This document shows positions 44,057-53,194 of a DNA stretch of 64,000 nt, one piece after another (within the stretch, counting starts at the first letter, position 1; each line of letters starts with the position of its first letter). The DNA is taken from the NCBI GenBank assembly GCA_029863005.1, contig JAOTWF010000005.1, forward strand, positions 1 through 64,000. The letters run 5' to 3'. Position numbers and translations under genes: made by a program. The DNA comes from Gammaproteobacteria bacterium (GTDB lineage: Bacteria > Pseudomonadota > Gammaproteobacteria > Acidiferrobacterales > Sulfurifustaceae). The notes beneath the pieces are model-generated. The model made no database searches and had not been told where the DNA came from. It worked only from the letters and a program-made list of their open reading frames with translations.

Positions 44057-47000
44057 TCGGAAGTCGCGGAAGCCGCGACATCGCGGCGTTTCTCATAAAG
44101 AAAATAGATCAAAGGGATCACCAGCAGTGTCAGCACGGTCGAGGCGAACGTGCCGTAGATGAGCGATACTGCCAACCCGCCGAACACCGGATCGAAGATC
44201 ATGATGAAGGTGCCGAGGATGATGGCGAACGCGGTCAATAAGATTGGCCGCAGGCGCGTGATCCCGGCTTGGAGCACGGCCTCGTCCAGGCCGTGGCCGG
44301 CGCGGCGATACTCGAGGATGAAGTCGATCAGCAGCAGCGAGTTGCGTACCACAATGCCGGCCAGCGCGATCACGCCGATCATGGACGTAGCCGTGAAGTA
44401 CTGGCCCATCACGGCATGCCCCGGCAACACGCCCACCACTGTCAACGGAATCGCGCCCATGACGATAAGCGGGATGGCGAACGAGCGGTAATACCCGACC
44501 AGCACGAGGTAGATCAGGATAATCGCCACCGCGAACGCTGAGCCGAGGTCGCGAAACACATCCAGCGTCAAGCGCATCTCCCCGTCCCAGCGCAGACCGT
44601 AACCCGTCGTTTCCGGATCGGTCAGGAAGTACTGCTGCAGTTTCACTCCCGAAGGCAGCGGATTGTCACTGAGGTAATTCCACATCTTGAGTACTGCGTA
44701 CACCTGGCTCGTCCGCGCCAGCTCGCCGGTCACGTATACCACCGGGTATTGGTCCTTGTGCAAAATCGGTTTGGGGGTGACGTGCGAGTCGACACGTGCA
44801 ATATCGATTAGCGGCACCCTCCGTCCCTGAGGACTGATAAAGAACACTTTGGACAGATCGGACGGGCCGGTGCGGTCGCCGGCCGGCACGCGGAAGCGGA
44901 TTGGCACCGGTTCTTTCTCAAACTCCAGGTGCACCATGCCCGCGTCCACGCCCGCCAGAAAGGCACGCAGGGTCTCGGCAACCTGCGAGGGCGTAATACC
45001 AACGAGCATGGCCTTCTCGCGGTTCACGACGATGTGATACTCGGTGTAGTCGTCCGTGACCGAATCGTCCACGTCCACCACGTCCTCTGTTTTTTTGAAC
45101 ACCGCGGTGCGCAGCTCGCTGGCAATTTTACGCAGTTCCCTGTAATCAGGCCCGTAGAGTTCGGCCAGGAGAGTCGCGCGCACTGGTGGTCCCGGCGGGT
45201 CCTCAACGAGCTTGATGCTGGCCCCGGTCAGTTTTGCCAATTCCGCCAATGGCGGACGCAAATCGAGCACGATATCGATCGAAGAATCGCGGCGCTCGTG
45301 CTTGTTGCGCAGGTTCACGCGTATCTCGGCCACGTGCGAACCGGACTTGAGCCCGGCCCCGCGCAACAAACCGTTGAAATCGATCACGCCGGATTCACCC
45401 ACGCTGGTTTCGTAAGTCTCGACTTGCGGGTGCTGGCGCAAGACATCACCTGCGAGCCGGGAGACGCGATCGGTTTCCTCGAGAGTCGTGCCCTCGGGCA
45501 TGTCGAGAGTGACGTTAAAGGTGTTGGTGTTGTTCTTGGGCAGCATCTTAAACAGCACCATGTCGAAAACCGGCATCGTCAGGACGGCGAGCATCAAGAC
45601 GATCACTCCGAGAAAGAATCCGCGGCGCGCCAAGGAGCTGTCCAGCAGCCTGCGCAGCAGCGCGCCGTAGCCACGCTCGAGCCAGCCAGGACCATGATGC
45701 TCGAGGCCTTCGCCTTCCTGCCCATGCACGTGCAGGAAACGATAGGCCGCCCACGGTGCCACGGTATAGGCGATGATCAGCGAAGTAATCATCGCCACCG
45801 GCACGTTGAAAGGGATCGGTGCCATGTATGGGCCCATCATGCCGGTGACCCAGAACATCGGCAGGAACGCGAGGATCACCGTGAGGGTCGCGAGGTTGGT
45901 GGGTTTGCCGATCTCGTTTACCGCCTCTACGGCCTGCCGTAGGCGGTCCGCACTTTCGCGGGTGTAGTGACGAAAAATATTTTCGATGACGACTATGGAA
46001 TCGTCCACCAGCAAGCCGAGCGAAAGGATCAGCGCGAACAAAGTGATGCGATTAATGCTTTGTCCAGCAATGAGGCCCACTGCCAACGTGATGAAGAGTA
46101 TCAGCGGGATCGTGATCGTCACGATCGAGGCTGCGCGCCAGCCAAGAAAGATCACCAGCAACACCACCACGGTGCCGATGGCGATCGCAAGATGTTCCAT
46201 GAGTGTGTTAACCGCGTCGTTGGCCTTGGCGCCATCGTTGCGCGTGATATTTACGTGCACTTCCGGCGGGATCAGCAAAGGCTTGAGGCGCTCCAGTTCC
46301 GCCAGCACGTTCTCGGCGACAGTGACGGCATTCGTCCCTGCGCGTTTGGCCAGCGCCAGTGTCACCGCTGGGACTTCGAAATCCGCCGGACGCGGGCCGG
46401 CATGGGCCGGGCCGTAGCCGATCCGGTGCGCGCGTTCGATGTCCTCGGGTCCGTCGGTGATCATGGCTACCTGTTTCAGGTACACCGGCCGGTGCGCCGC
46501 GAGCGCCACCACCAGATTGCCGACATCGGAGGCGGTCTTGAGCAGGCCGCCGGCCTGTACCGTGGCCACGCGATTGCCGCCGACGAAGGCGCCGGACGGA
46601 ATTTCCACGTTGGTGGCATCGACCACCCGGCGAATGTCGGCGAGGCTCACGTTGTAGGCATGCATGCGCTCGAGATCGAGGCTGACATTGATTGCGCGCC
46701 GGCGCCCGCCATGCACATAGGAGAGCGAGGTACCTTCCACGCGCCGCAGATGCTCGAGCACCGTGTTGGCCACACGCCGCAAATGGCAGTCATCGGCCGC
46801 GGCGCAGGAAAGCGATATCGTCAGGATCGGCACGTCGTCGACATCGGCCGGCTTGATCAGGGGTTGCAAAGTTCCCGGGGGCATGCGATCGATGTTGCTC
46901 ATGATCCGGTCGTAAAGTTTCACGAGCGAGTCTTCCTTGTCCTGACCGACCCTGAATTGCACACTCACCACGCCCTGCGAGTTCATGGCCAGCCCGAAGG

Positions 47001-47292
47001 TATGATCGATCCCGGCCAGCCCCTGCAGGATGGCCTCCAGTGGCTTGAGGATGAGTTGCTGAATTTCCTCGGGCGAAGCACCAGGCTTCTGCACGAAGAT
47101 GTTCGCCGCCGGTACGATGATCCGGGGATTCTCCTCGCGCGGAGTGACCAGGAAGGCAAACACCCCAGCGAGGAAGGCAAACAGCATGATCAGTAACGTG
47201 AGCTTGCTGTTGATGAAATAACGCGCCGTGCGACCGGCGAGATTGAGGTCGTTGCCGTTACCAGGGACATCACTGGTTTTATGTCGAGCCAT
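44053..47292 (-). CDS. Efflux RND transporter permease subunit (AcrB/CusA superfamily)
   Basis: A 1079-aa proton-driven inner-membrane pump with 12 predicted helices and two large periplasmic loops. The first helix starts with KLTLLIMLFAFLAGVFAFL. The proton-relay region of TM4 has LGLLVDDSIVVIENIFRHY, containing the conserved Asp pair. The second half repeats the fold, ending with GIVVRNSLLLIDFILEYRR and a final helix near LVIPLIYFLYEKRR. Pore and docking sequences do not point clearly to metals or drugs. It is the last gene of an operon with a TolC-type channel and a mini-adaptor, whose stop lies 14 nt upstream. Confidence 0.94.
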   Translation of the reverse strand: MARHKTSDVPGNGNDLNLAGRTARYFINSKLTLLIMLFAFLAGVFAFLVTPREENPRIIVPAANIFVQKPGASPEEIQQLILKPLEAILQGLAGIDHTFGLAMNSQGVVSVQFRVGQDKEDSLVKLYDRIMSNIDRMPPGTLQPLIKPADVDDVPILTISLSCAAADDCHLRRVANTVLEHLRRVEGTSLSYVHGGRRRAINVSLDLERMHAYNVSLADIRRVVDATNVEIPSGAFVGGNRVATVQAGGLLKTASDVGNLVVALAAHRPVYLKQVAMITDGPEDIERAHRIGYGPAHAGPRPADFEVPAVTLALAKRAGTNAVTVAENVLAELERLKPLLIPPEVHVNITRNDGAKANDAVNTLMEHLAIAIGTVVVLLVIFLGWRAASIVTITIPLILFITLAVGLIAGQSINRITLFALILSLGLLVDDSIVVIENIFRHYTRESADRLRQAVEAVNEIGKPTNLATLTVILAFLPMFWVTGMMGPYMAPIPFNVPVAMITSLIIAYTVAPWAAYRFLHVHGQEGEGLEHHGPGWLERGYGALLRRLLDSSLARRGFFLGVIVLMLAVLTMPVFDMVLFKMLPKNNTNTFNVTLDMPEGTTLEETDRVSRLAGDVLRQHPQVETYETSVGESGVIDFNGLLRGAGLKSGSHVAEIRVNLRNKHERRDSSIDIVLDLRPPLAELAKLTGASIKLVEDPPGPPVRATLLAELYGPDYRELRKIASELRTAVFKKTEDVVDVDDSVTDDYTEYHIVVNREKAMLVGITPSQVAETLRAFLAGVDAGMVHLEFEKEPVPIRFRVPAGDRTGPSDLSKVFFISPQGRRVPLIDIARVDSHVTPKPILHKDQYPVVYVTGELARTSQVYAVLKMWNYLSDNPLPSGVKLQQYFLTDPETTGYGLRWDGEMRLTLDVFRDLGSAFAVAIILIYLVLVGYYRSFAIPLIVMGAIPLTVVGVLPGHAVMGQYFTATSMIGVIALAGIVVRNSLLLIDFILEYRRAGHGLDEAVLQAGITRLRPILLTAFAIILGTFIMIFDPVFGGLAVSLIYGTFASTVLTLLVIPLIYFLYEKRRDVAASATSD

Positions 47293-47306
47293 GGTATTTC
47301 CGGGGA

Positions 47307-47678
47307 TTATTTTTTGATGACGGTTACCGGGCTGCCATCGTGTACGGCCGTCAGGTCGCCCCGTACCAGCGTCTCGTTGCCCAGCAGCCCGCTCATGATC
47401 TCAACCTGTGAGGCCAGGAAACGGCCCGTGCGCACCATGCGAAAACGCGCCCGTCCGTCTTGACTCAGCACGAACACGCCGGGCACCCCACCACGCTCTA
47501 CCAGCGTCTGGCGTGGAATGCGAATGGTCAATGTCGTACCCGTTTTGAAATTCAGGACATGGACGGGACGCTCGACCTTCGGGAGGGAAGGAGGCGGTAC
47601 TTCCGGTTTCTTCTGGCAGGCGGGAAGCCAAACCACGCTCAAGAACAATGCGACGTTAAATAAGCCTGACAGTTTCAC
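47307..47678 (-). CDS. Truncated periplasmic adaptor (RND MFP C-terminal domain only), lipoprotein
   Basis: A 123-aa lipoprotein (MKLSGLFNVALFLSVVWLPAC, lipobox Cys at about residue 21). The rest corresponds to the membrane-proximal C-terminal domain of RND adaptors: IRIPRQTLVERGGVPGVFVLSQDGRARFRMVRTGR and NETLVRGDLTAVHDGSPVTVIKK. The lipoyl, alpha-hairpin and beta-barrel domains of a normal adaptor of about 350 aa are absent, and no remnant lies between TolC and this gene. It starts at a GTG that overlaps the TolC-type stop as GTGA, so the reduced gene is translationally integrated rather than random debris. A minimal functional adaptor or a reduced pseudogene are both possible. Confidence 0.8.
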   Translation of the reverse strand: MKLSGLFNVALFLSVVWLPACQKKPEVPPPSLPKVERPVHVLNFKTGTTLTIRIPRQTLVERGGVPGVFVLSQDGRARFRMVRTGRFLASQVEIMSGLLGNETLVRGDLTAVHDGSPVTVIKK

Positions 47679-49039
47679 GGGGCTGTTCCCGATGGGATGG
47701 CCAGGGTACCTTCCGCCAGACGCTGTGCCGCCTGCCCCACCAGCAACCCATGCCGCGAGATCAATTCTTCTTGGCGCGTCTCGGTGTAGCTGCGTTCAGC
47801 CTGCAACAGGTCGATCAGTATCGTGCGGCCCTGGCCGTAGCGCTGCTTGATTAGTCGTACATTTTCCCGCGCGCGCTCGACATTTTCGATAGCGCGGGTG
47901 TGACGTGCATGCCCCTCGCGCAGGTTTTCATGCGTTTCGCGTACTTCATTGCGCACGGCTTGTTCCAACGACTGCACGCGCCAATGCGCCGCGCGCTCCT
48001 CGGCCAAGGCAGCGCCGATTTCGCCCTGATGACGACCGCCGGCGTAAAGATCAAGGCTCACCACGCCCATGACGCTGGAGGAATGGGCATCGAAACCCGG
48101 ATTGTCGTCATACCAGTTCGTTGTGGCGATGAGATCGACTCTGGGTTTCTGCACCGCGCGCGCCGCCTGCACCCGTGAGCGGATGGCCTGGCTCAAGGCA
48201 CGGGAAGCCGCCAGGTCCTTGCGGCTGGCAAGCGCGCGCGCTTCGCTGTCGGGGAGGCTCGAGGCAGGGAATGGCTCGATATCGAGACGTGCGGGTGTCA
48301 GTTCGATTTCGCTGTCGAGGGGGAGGCCCATGACAAGTTTCAGCTGGTTGCGCGCCGATGCCAGGCGTGTCACGGCCTGCTCGCGCCGCGATTGCACGGC
48401 GGAAAGATTCACTTCAGCCGTGAGTTTGTCGGATATCACTATTCGGCCTGCGCGCGCGAGCTGTGCTGTGGTGTACGCATGTTCCTCCGCCGCTTTAACC
48501 GCGTCGTCTACAATGGCGAGTTCTTCCTGAGCCGACTGGAGAGCGACGTAAGCGCGTAAAGTTTGGAAGGCCGTCACTTCACGCGCCCGTTCGTATTCCA
48601 GTCGAGCGTTCTGTTCCGTCGCTTCAGCGCCTGTAACTGAGGCCGTGAGCCGACCCCCGCTGTACACGGGAAGCCGCATCGCCAGTTGTGTCGCATGCAG
48701 GTCACTGGTGCCCGGATGGTTCAGCCTCGCGGGGTCGAAATCGGGCGTGGTGACGCGACGGGTGTTGAGTTTGTCGGCAAAGGCATCGAGTGGATTGTTA
48801 CTCGCGCGTGCCATGTAGGACAGGCCCAGACTCGGCAGCCGTTCTCCCACGGCCGTCTGCGTGCGCGCCGTGGCCGCCTCGCTTCGGGCACGCAGGGTCA
48901 GCAGGTCTGGATTGTGCTCGAGGGCGTACCCCACGGCCCGGTCGAGGTTGAAAGATTCAGCCGCCAGAACCGTGCCGACACCATGCACCCAACATAAGAT
49001 AATGATCGCAACAAAATGCTGCCACATGCGATTCTCCAA
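47675..49039 (-). CDS. TolC family outer membrane channel protein
   Basis: A 454-aa outer-membrane efflux protein. A signal peptide (HFVAIIILCWVHGVGTVLAA) is followed by the long, heptad-rich helices of the TolC tunnel in two similar halves (YALEHNPDLLTLRARSEAATARTQTAVGERLPSLGLSYM; LDLYAGGRHQGEIGAALAEERAAHWRVQSLEQAVRNEV). Length and pattern are typical of the OEP family. It is the first gene of the efflux operon, followed by the mini-adaptor with a 4-nt overlap and then the RND pump, so it probably forms the exit duct of that system. Confidence 0.9.
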   Translation of the reverse strand: MENRMWQHFVAIIILCWVHGVGTVLAAESFNLDRAVGYALEHNPDLLTLRARSEAATARTQTAVGERLPSLGLSYMARASNNPLDAFADKLNTRRVTTPDFDPARLNHPGTSDLHATQLAMRLPVYSGGRLTASVTGAEATEQNARLEYERAREVTAFQTLRAYVALQSAQEELAIVDDAVKAAEEHAYTTAQLARAGRIVISDKLTAEVNLSAVQSRREQAVTRLASARNQLKLVMGLPLDSEIELTPARLDIEPFPASSLPDSEARALASRKDLAASRALSQAIRSRVQAARAVQKPRVDLIATTNWYDDNPGFDAHSSSVMGVVSLDLYAGGRHQGEIGAALAEERAAHWRVQSLEQAVRNEVRETHENLREGHARHTRAIENVERARENVRLIKQRYGQGRTILIDLLQAERSYTETRQEELISRHGLLVGQAAQRLAEGTLAIPSGTAP

Positions 49040-49145
49040 ATTTTTTTAACTTCCCCCACGTTCCCTGATTATGAGACTTGGAATATACAAAACCAGTTCA
49101 TGGATACGTGTGATGGCACTGAAAAACAATGACACTCGTCAATAG

Positions 49146-49565
49146 TCAGAATGGCTTGACCACGGCCAGAATAACCCCGAAGACAAGGAGTAGGGTTGGA
49201 ATTTCGTTGAACCAGCGGTACCAGACATGGTCATGGCGGTTGCGGTCATACTTGAAATCCACCAGCAGCTTGCCGCAGTAAATATGGTAGAGAATCAGGA
49301 CGATGACGAGTGCGAGTTTTACGTGTAGCCAGCCGCCGCTGAAGCCGTAACCGAACCACAGCCATAGACCGAAAACAATGGTAAGGATCCCGCCGGGTGT
49401 CATGATCCCGAAGAACAGCTTGCGTTCCATCACCTTGAAGCGCTCGATGCCCTCGCGGTCGGTCGGCGCGGCCATGCTGTGATAGACGAACAACCGCGGC
49501 AGGTAAAATAGCCCGGCGAACCAGGTAACCAAAAAAATGATGTGCAGCGACTTGACCCAGAGCAT
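49146..49565 (-). CDS. hemJ: Protoporphyrinogen IX oxidase HemJ (CopD-like membrane protein)
   Basis: A 139-aa four-helix inner-membrane protein that oxidises protoporphyrinogen IX in bacteria lacking HemG/HemY. The N-terminal helix has the family signature WVKSLHIIFLVTWFAGLFYLPRLFVYH with the conserved His, followed by VMERKLFFGIMTPGGILTIVFG, HVKLALVIVLILYHIYCGKLL and RWFNEIPTLLLVFGVILAVVKPF. The length is typical. It follows a TlpA-like gene on the same strand by about 33 nt. With hemE and hemW also in this window, it belongs to the heme pathway. Confidence 0.94.
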   Translation of the reverse strand: MLWVKSLHIIFLVTWFAGLFYLPRLFVYHSMAAPTDREGIERFKVMERKLFFGIMTPGGILTIVFGLWLWFGYGFSGGWLHVKLALVIVLILYHIYCGKLLVDFKYDRNRHDHVWYRWFNEIPTLLLVFGVILAVVKPF

Positions 49566-49598
49566 GGCTGGTAGTGAATTTTTTTCAGGAAGTTGAAA

Positions 49599-50111
49599 TC
49601 AGGAACCGGGTTCCTTCAGATGTCGCGAAATCATACGCCGGACCTTATCGATATCCAATCGACTGGTGGTGTTCAATTCGGTGATGCCATTCGGCCCAAT
49701 GAGAAAAGCGGCCGGGATATACGGTACACCCCCGAAGGCGCTGGTCACCTTGCCCTGCACATCGAGCGCGACCGGATAGGGGATGGCATGTTGTTTCACG
49801 AACTCCTGTACGCGAATGGGTGGATCGTAGGGCATGGCCACGGCCACCAGCTCGAAACCCCGTGGCTGCCATTCCCGGTATAGTCGAATAAGATCGGGCA
49901 GCTCTTCCACGCAAGGCGCGCAGGTCGTGGCCCAAAAGTTCACCAGCACCGGCCGGCCGCGCAGAGACGCCAAAGTAAGTTTCTTTCCATCAAGCAGGAG
50001 AAATTCTGTTTCCGGTGGCACGCGCGGGGCCGGCGGAAACAGCAGTGTAGCGAGCCCGGCGAGCACAGCGCCTGCCGCCAGGATGACCAGCAGCTTGGTG
50101 CTTTTTTTCAT
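49599..50111 (-). CDS. TlpA-like thiol:disulfide oxidoreductase
   Basis: A 170-aa membrane-anchored periplasmic thioredoxin-fold protein. The N-terminal signal anchor (KLLVILAAGAVLAGLATLLF) precedes the redox domain with WATTCAPCVEELPDL (active-site CAPC, about residues 62-65) and the cis-Pro loop VPYIPAAFLIGP. The CxxC sequence and the EEL downstream fit TlpA/ResA-type reductases that act in cytochrome c maturation. Its ATG directly follows the mgtE stop (TAAATG), so it is coupled to the transporter operon. A following hemJ supports a link to heme/cytochrome assembly. Confidence 0.9.
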   Translation of the reverse strand: MKKSTKLLVILAAGAVLAGLATLLFPPAPRVPPETEFLLLDGKKLTLASLRGRPVLVNFWATTCAPCVEELPDLIRLYREWQPRGFELVAVAMPYDPPIRVQEFVKQHAIPYPVALDVQGKVTSAFGGVPYIPAAFLIGPNGITELNTTSRLDIDKVRRMISRHLKEPGS

Positions 50112-51422
50112 TTACAGCATCTGCGCCATTAGCGTGGCGATGCCAAGAAAGGAAAAGAAACCCACCACGTCGGTTACCGTGGTCAGCACAATGGACGATG
50201 ACTGTGCTGGGTCTTGGCCCATGCGCGTGAGCGCGATCGGGATGATGGCACCGGAGAAGCCAGCCGCGATCATAGACAGGACCATCGAACTCGCAATGAC
50301 CAGTGAAAGCCCAAGGGACCCGCTCCAGAAATACACCGCCACCCCGGTGGTGACGGCAATTGCCAGTCCGTTGAGCAAGCCGACGTTGACTTCCTTGAAC
50401 ACTACCCTGGCCCAATGACGCACGCTGATCTCGCGCAGGGCCAGCCCGCGCATGGTCACGGCCAGCGCTTGCGCCCCGGCGTTGCCGGACTGGCCGGCCA
50501 CGACCGGCATCAGCACCGCCAGCGCGGTGAACTTGGCGATAGTGCTCTCAAACAGCCCGACCACGGCGGCGGCCAAGAACGCGGTGAGCAGGTTGATCTG
50601 CAGCCACGGCAGGCGCTTGATCACGGCGAACGGGACTTTTGACAACGCACGTTCGTCCTTGCTCGCGCCGACCATGGTCTGGATATCGAGACTGGTTTCC
50701 TGTTGCAGGGCGGCCAGCACCCCGGCCTGGTGAATGACACCTACCAGGTGTCCGCCGATGTCCACGACCGGCAGCACCAGCAGTTTGTTCTGCTCGAGGG
50801 TTTCGACCACTTCTTCGCGCGGCGTCAGGCTCTGCACCGCCGCCACGATGCGTCGCGTGATGTCGCCCAGTTTCTGGCCCGGTTCGGCCAGCGCCAGATC
50901 CTGCATCTCCACGCGTCCGTTCAGCCGGCCCTCCTCGTCGGTGACGTAGATTTCGCGCAAGCTGCGGGCCTTGCTGCGGCGCAGCCGCGTGAGCGCCTCG
51001 CGCGCGCCCATGTCGGCACGGTAGGCAATGACGCGCGGATCCATCAGGTATCCCGCAGTGTCCGACGGAAAGGCCATGAGTTCGCCTATTTCCCGGGAGA
51101 TCTCGGGATTGAGCGCGGCGAGGTAGCGCGTGCGTGTGTCGGGGTCGAGCCGGTTGAGCAGTGCGGCGCAGGGTGAGGGATCAAGCTCCGCCAGCAGCGG
51201 GGTGCGCTGTTTGTCGGGTAGCGCCGCCAGCAATCGTTCTTCCGTGTCCTGGGCGAGGTGCTGCCATACCGGTACGACGATGTGCACCGGCTGTTGTGCC
51301 AGGACTTCCGCGGCCTTGGTCGTGTCCAACGCCTCCAGACGCGCTGCCGCCTCGCGCGGGTAGTCGGTGAGGAAACGCCGGTTTAGGGCATCAATGGCCG
51401 CCGTCGCGTCAGGGCTCGCCAT
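50112..51422 (-). CDS. mgtE: MgtE-type magnesium transporter
   Basis: A 436-aa magnesium channel of the MgtE family. An N-terminal superhelical domain (about residues 20-125, with LAELDPSPCAALLNRLDPDTR) is followed by a CBS pair (about 130-255), the Mg2+-sensing gate, and five transmembrane helices (LLTAFLAAAVVGLFESTIAKF; VGLLNGLAIAVTTGVAVYFW). The TM signature PVVAGQSGNAGAQALAVTMRG is the classic MgtE pore segment. The start lies inside the preceding CBS gene (14-nt overlap), so the two are translationally coupled. Confidence 0.94.
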   Translation of the reverse strand: MASPDATAAIDALNRRFLTDYPREAAARLEALDTTKAAEVLAQQPVHIVVPVWQHLAQDTEERLLAALPDKQRTPLLAELDPSPCAALLNRLDPDTRTRYLAALNPEISREIGELMAFPSDTAGYLMDPRVIAYRADMGAREALTRLRRSKARSLREIYVTDEEGRLNGRVEMQDLALAEPGQKLGDITRRIVAAVQSLTPREEVVETLEQNKLLVLPVVDIGGHLVGVIHQAGVLAALQQETSLDIQTMVGASKDERALSKVPFAVIKRLPWLQINLLTAFLAAAVVGLFESTIAKFTALAVLMPVVAGQSGNAGAQALAVTMRGLALREISVRHWARVVFKEVNVGLLNGLAIAVTTGVAVYFWSGSLGLSLVIASSMVLSMIAAGFSGAIIPIALTRMGQDPAQSSSIVLTTVTDVVGFFSFLGIATLMAQML

Positions 51423-52266
51423 GTTTATCTTCCGCGAGCGGGTGGGTGGGAGGCAACAAGGTAATCAGGGCCTGCAATAGGTTGGCAAATACCATCCAGA
51501 GCGAACGCGTCAGCAAAGACAAGCTGTCGGCGGGCGTGGATGCCGTCACTTCGGCATGCGGTTGCTCGATGGCACGGTGCAATACCGTAAATTCCAGTGC
51601 ACCGATGAAGCGTTCTTGGCGTTCCAGCACCGGCAGGGCATGATATTCCTTCCAGCCTTGATGTTGGTGTGCCGCGGCCAGCGAGGCGCGCGCACTTAAG
51701 CGATGCCGGACTGACTGCATGGATTGCGCCACGGTGGTACCGCGCCCGGCGCGCAGCAAATCTGTTATCGCGGCCATCCCCTTCAGACGCCAGTCGGCAT
51801 CAACCACGTAAAGATACGTTCCGGCTGATTCCGGCGACTGGCGTAATCGCTCGAGCGCCTCGCTGGCGGGTGTCTCCGGTGTGACGGCGAGGCAATGCGT
51901 GTTAATCCAGGCGCCGACCGTATCTTCCGGATAGGTGAGCAACAAGCGGAACGCGAGCGCCGCGGTAGTCGGCAGTTGCGCGATCAGCTGATCGCGCCGC
52001 GGTTGTCTGACGTAACGCAGCACGGCGGATCCCGTCTGGGCGTCGAGATCGCGCACGAGACCGGCGGCGGTCTCGTCGTCGAGTTGTTCCAGGCAACGTG
52101 CCGCCGAGGTCGGAAGCATGTGACGCAGCACCGGCGCACCGAGCCGTACCGGCAGCAGTTTCAGGAACGCCGAGGTGTCATCGGTCGGAAGATGCTCCAG
52201 CACCCGCGCGGCATCGCCCGGGTGGCTTTCCACGAACGACAGAGAGAGTTCACGGGTGCGAGCCAT
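51409..52266 (-). CDS. MgtE_N / CBS domain regulatory paralog lacking the transport domain
   Basis: A 285-aa protein with the MgtE intracellular architecture but without the pore. An MgtE_N-like domain (HPGDAARVLEHLPTDDTSAFLKLLPVRLG, about residues 15-125) precedes two CBS-like segments (TETPASEALERLRQ and SAGTYLYVVDADWRLKGMAAITDL; then YHALPVLERQERFIGALE). The C-terminus has one short hydrophobic stretch (SLLTRSLWMVFANLLQALITLL) but no five-helix pore. It overlaps the MscS-type gene by 17 nt and mgtE by 14 nt, so all three are coupled. Likely it associates with MgtE or the channel and senses Mg2+ or nucleotides; this is inference. Confidence 0.85.
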   Translation of the reverse strand: MARTRELSLSFVESHPGDAARVLEHLPTDDTSAFLKLLPVRLGAPVLRHMLPTSAARCLEQLDDETAAGLVRDLDAQTGSAVLRYVRQPRRDQLIAQLPTTAALAFRLLLTYPEDTVGAWINTHCLAVTPETPASEALERLRQSPESAGTYLYVVDADWRLKGMAAITDLLRAGRGTTVAQSMQSVRHRLSARASLAAAHQHQGWKEYHALPVLERQERFIGALEFTVLHRAIEQPHAEVTASTPADSLSLLTRSLWMVFANLLQALITLLPPTHPLAEDKHGEP

Positions 52267-53089
52267 CTTGTCCGCCCATCAGCAGTACAATGGGCTCCTC
52301 GTTGTAAATTTTGGCCGGCAAGTTGACGCGGCCATCCGCCGTTTCCAGAACAATCGCCGTGGCGGTGAATTCCAGGATGCGCCCCTCGAAGTGGCCGATG
52401 CGCACCGACTGGCCGACGCGAAATTGCTGCTGAAGGTAATGCGCCCCGATGAGATTGCTGACATAGGTCCGTGACCCCAGGCTCAATGCCAGCGCCAATC
52501 CGCCGAGCAGGGCACTCGCCAGCACCGTGACCATGATGACGAGGAATGTGACCTTGATGCCGATCTGGTCGGCGCCGATGACCACCGCCGTGATCAGTAT
52601 CACGAGCTGCGACACGCGGCCGAGCAGCATGCGCTGGCTGTCACCCACCGGGGCAGTGGTGGTGACCACGTCGCGCACCAGGGCGCTCAACAGGAAGCCG
52701 GCCAGCACGATCAGGCCACCGGTCAATAGCGTAGGGAGATAGGCGACGACGCGATTGAGCCAGCCCAGAAACGCATCGAGCCCCAGCACCTGGGTGGCGG
52801 CAGTCAGGAAGAACAGGACGGTGACCCAGAAGACAATGCTGCCCAGTACGTCGGCCGACGCCGAGAGGAGTCCCGGCCGATCGCCATAACGCGTGGACAA
52901 GCGGCGCATCGCATGGTCTAGGAGGTGGATGAGTCGTACCGTCAGCGCGCGCAGCAGTTTGCCCACGAGCCAGCCGGCAAAGATTAATAACAGCGCGCCG
53001 ATGAAATTGGGGAGGTTTTCGCCCAGACGCTCCGTCAGGCCGCTGAAGGCCTTGTCGATCGTTGTGCGCCATTCTGAAAAGGAATTCAT
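52250..53089 (-). CDS. Mechanosensitive ion channel family protein (MscS-like)
   Basis: A 279-aa small-conductance channel. Helices include ALLLIFAGWLVGKLLRAL, VLGSIVFWVTVLFFLTAATQVLGL and YLPTLLTGGLIVLAGFLLSALV, followed by LVIMVTVLASALLGGLALALSLGSRTYVSNLIGAHYL, which corresponds to the pore-lining helix and the start of the beta domain. The beta domain (VGQSVRIGHFEGRILEFTATAIVLETADG) is typical of MscS but the C-terminal alpha/beta vestibule is short. The ORF track starts at 53125; the ATG at 53089 is preceded by GAAGGA and is preferred. It is the first gene of the operon with the MgtE_N-CBS paralog and mgtE. Confidence 0.88.
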   Translation of the reverse strand: MNSFSEWRTTIDKAFSGLTERLGENLPNFIGALLLIFAGWLVGKLLRALTVRLIHLLDHAMRRLSTRYGDRPGLLSASADVLGSIVFWVTVLFFLTAATQVLGLDAFLGWLNRVVAYLPTLLTGGLIVLAGFLLSALVRDVVTTTAPVGDSQRMLLGRVSQLVILITAVVIGADQIGIKVTFLVIMVTVLASALLGGLALALSLGSRTYVSNLIGAHYLQQQFRVGQSVRIGHFEGRILEFTATAIVLETADGRVNLPAKIYNEEPIVLLMGGQDGSHP

Positions 53090-53194
53090 AGTCATCCTTC
53101 GCGCTGCGCCGTGAGGGAGTGCCATTCCTGGCAGGCGATCAAGGTATGCGAACCATAGGAGCGGCGCAAGCCCATCGACAGCGGTATGGCGGCG

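Noticed and set aside
45967-47196. A 409-aa plus-strand ORF antisense to the RND pump
   Set aside because: Reverse-strand shadow; no domain, no promoter or ribosome binding site.
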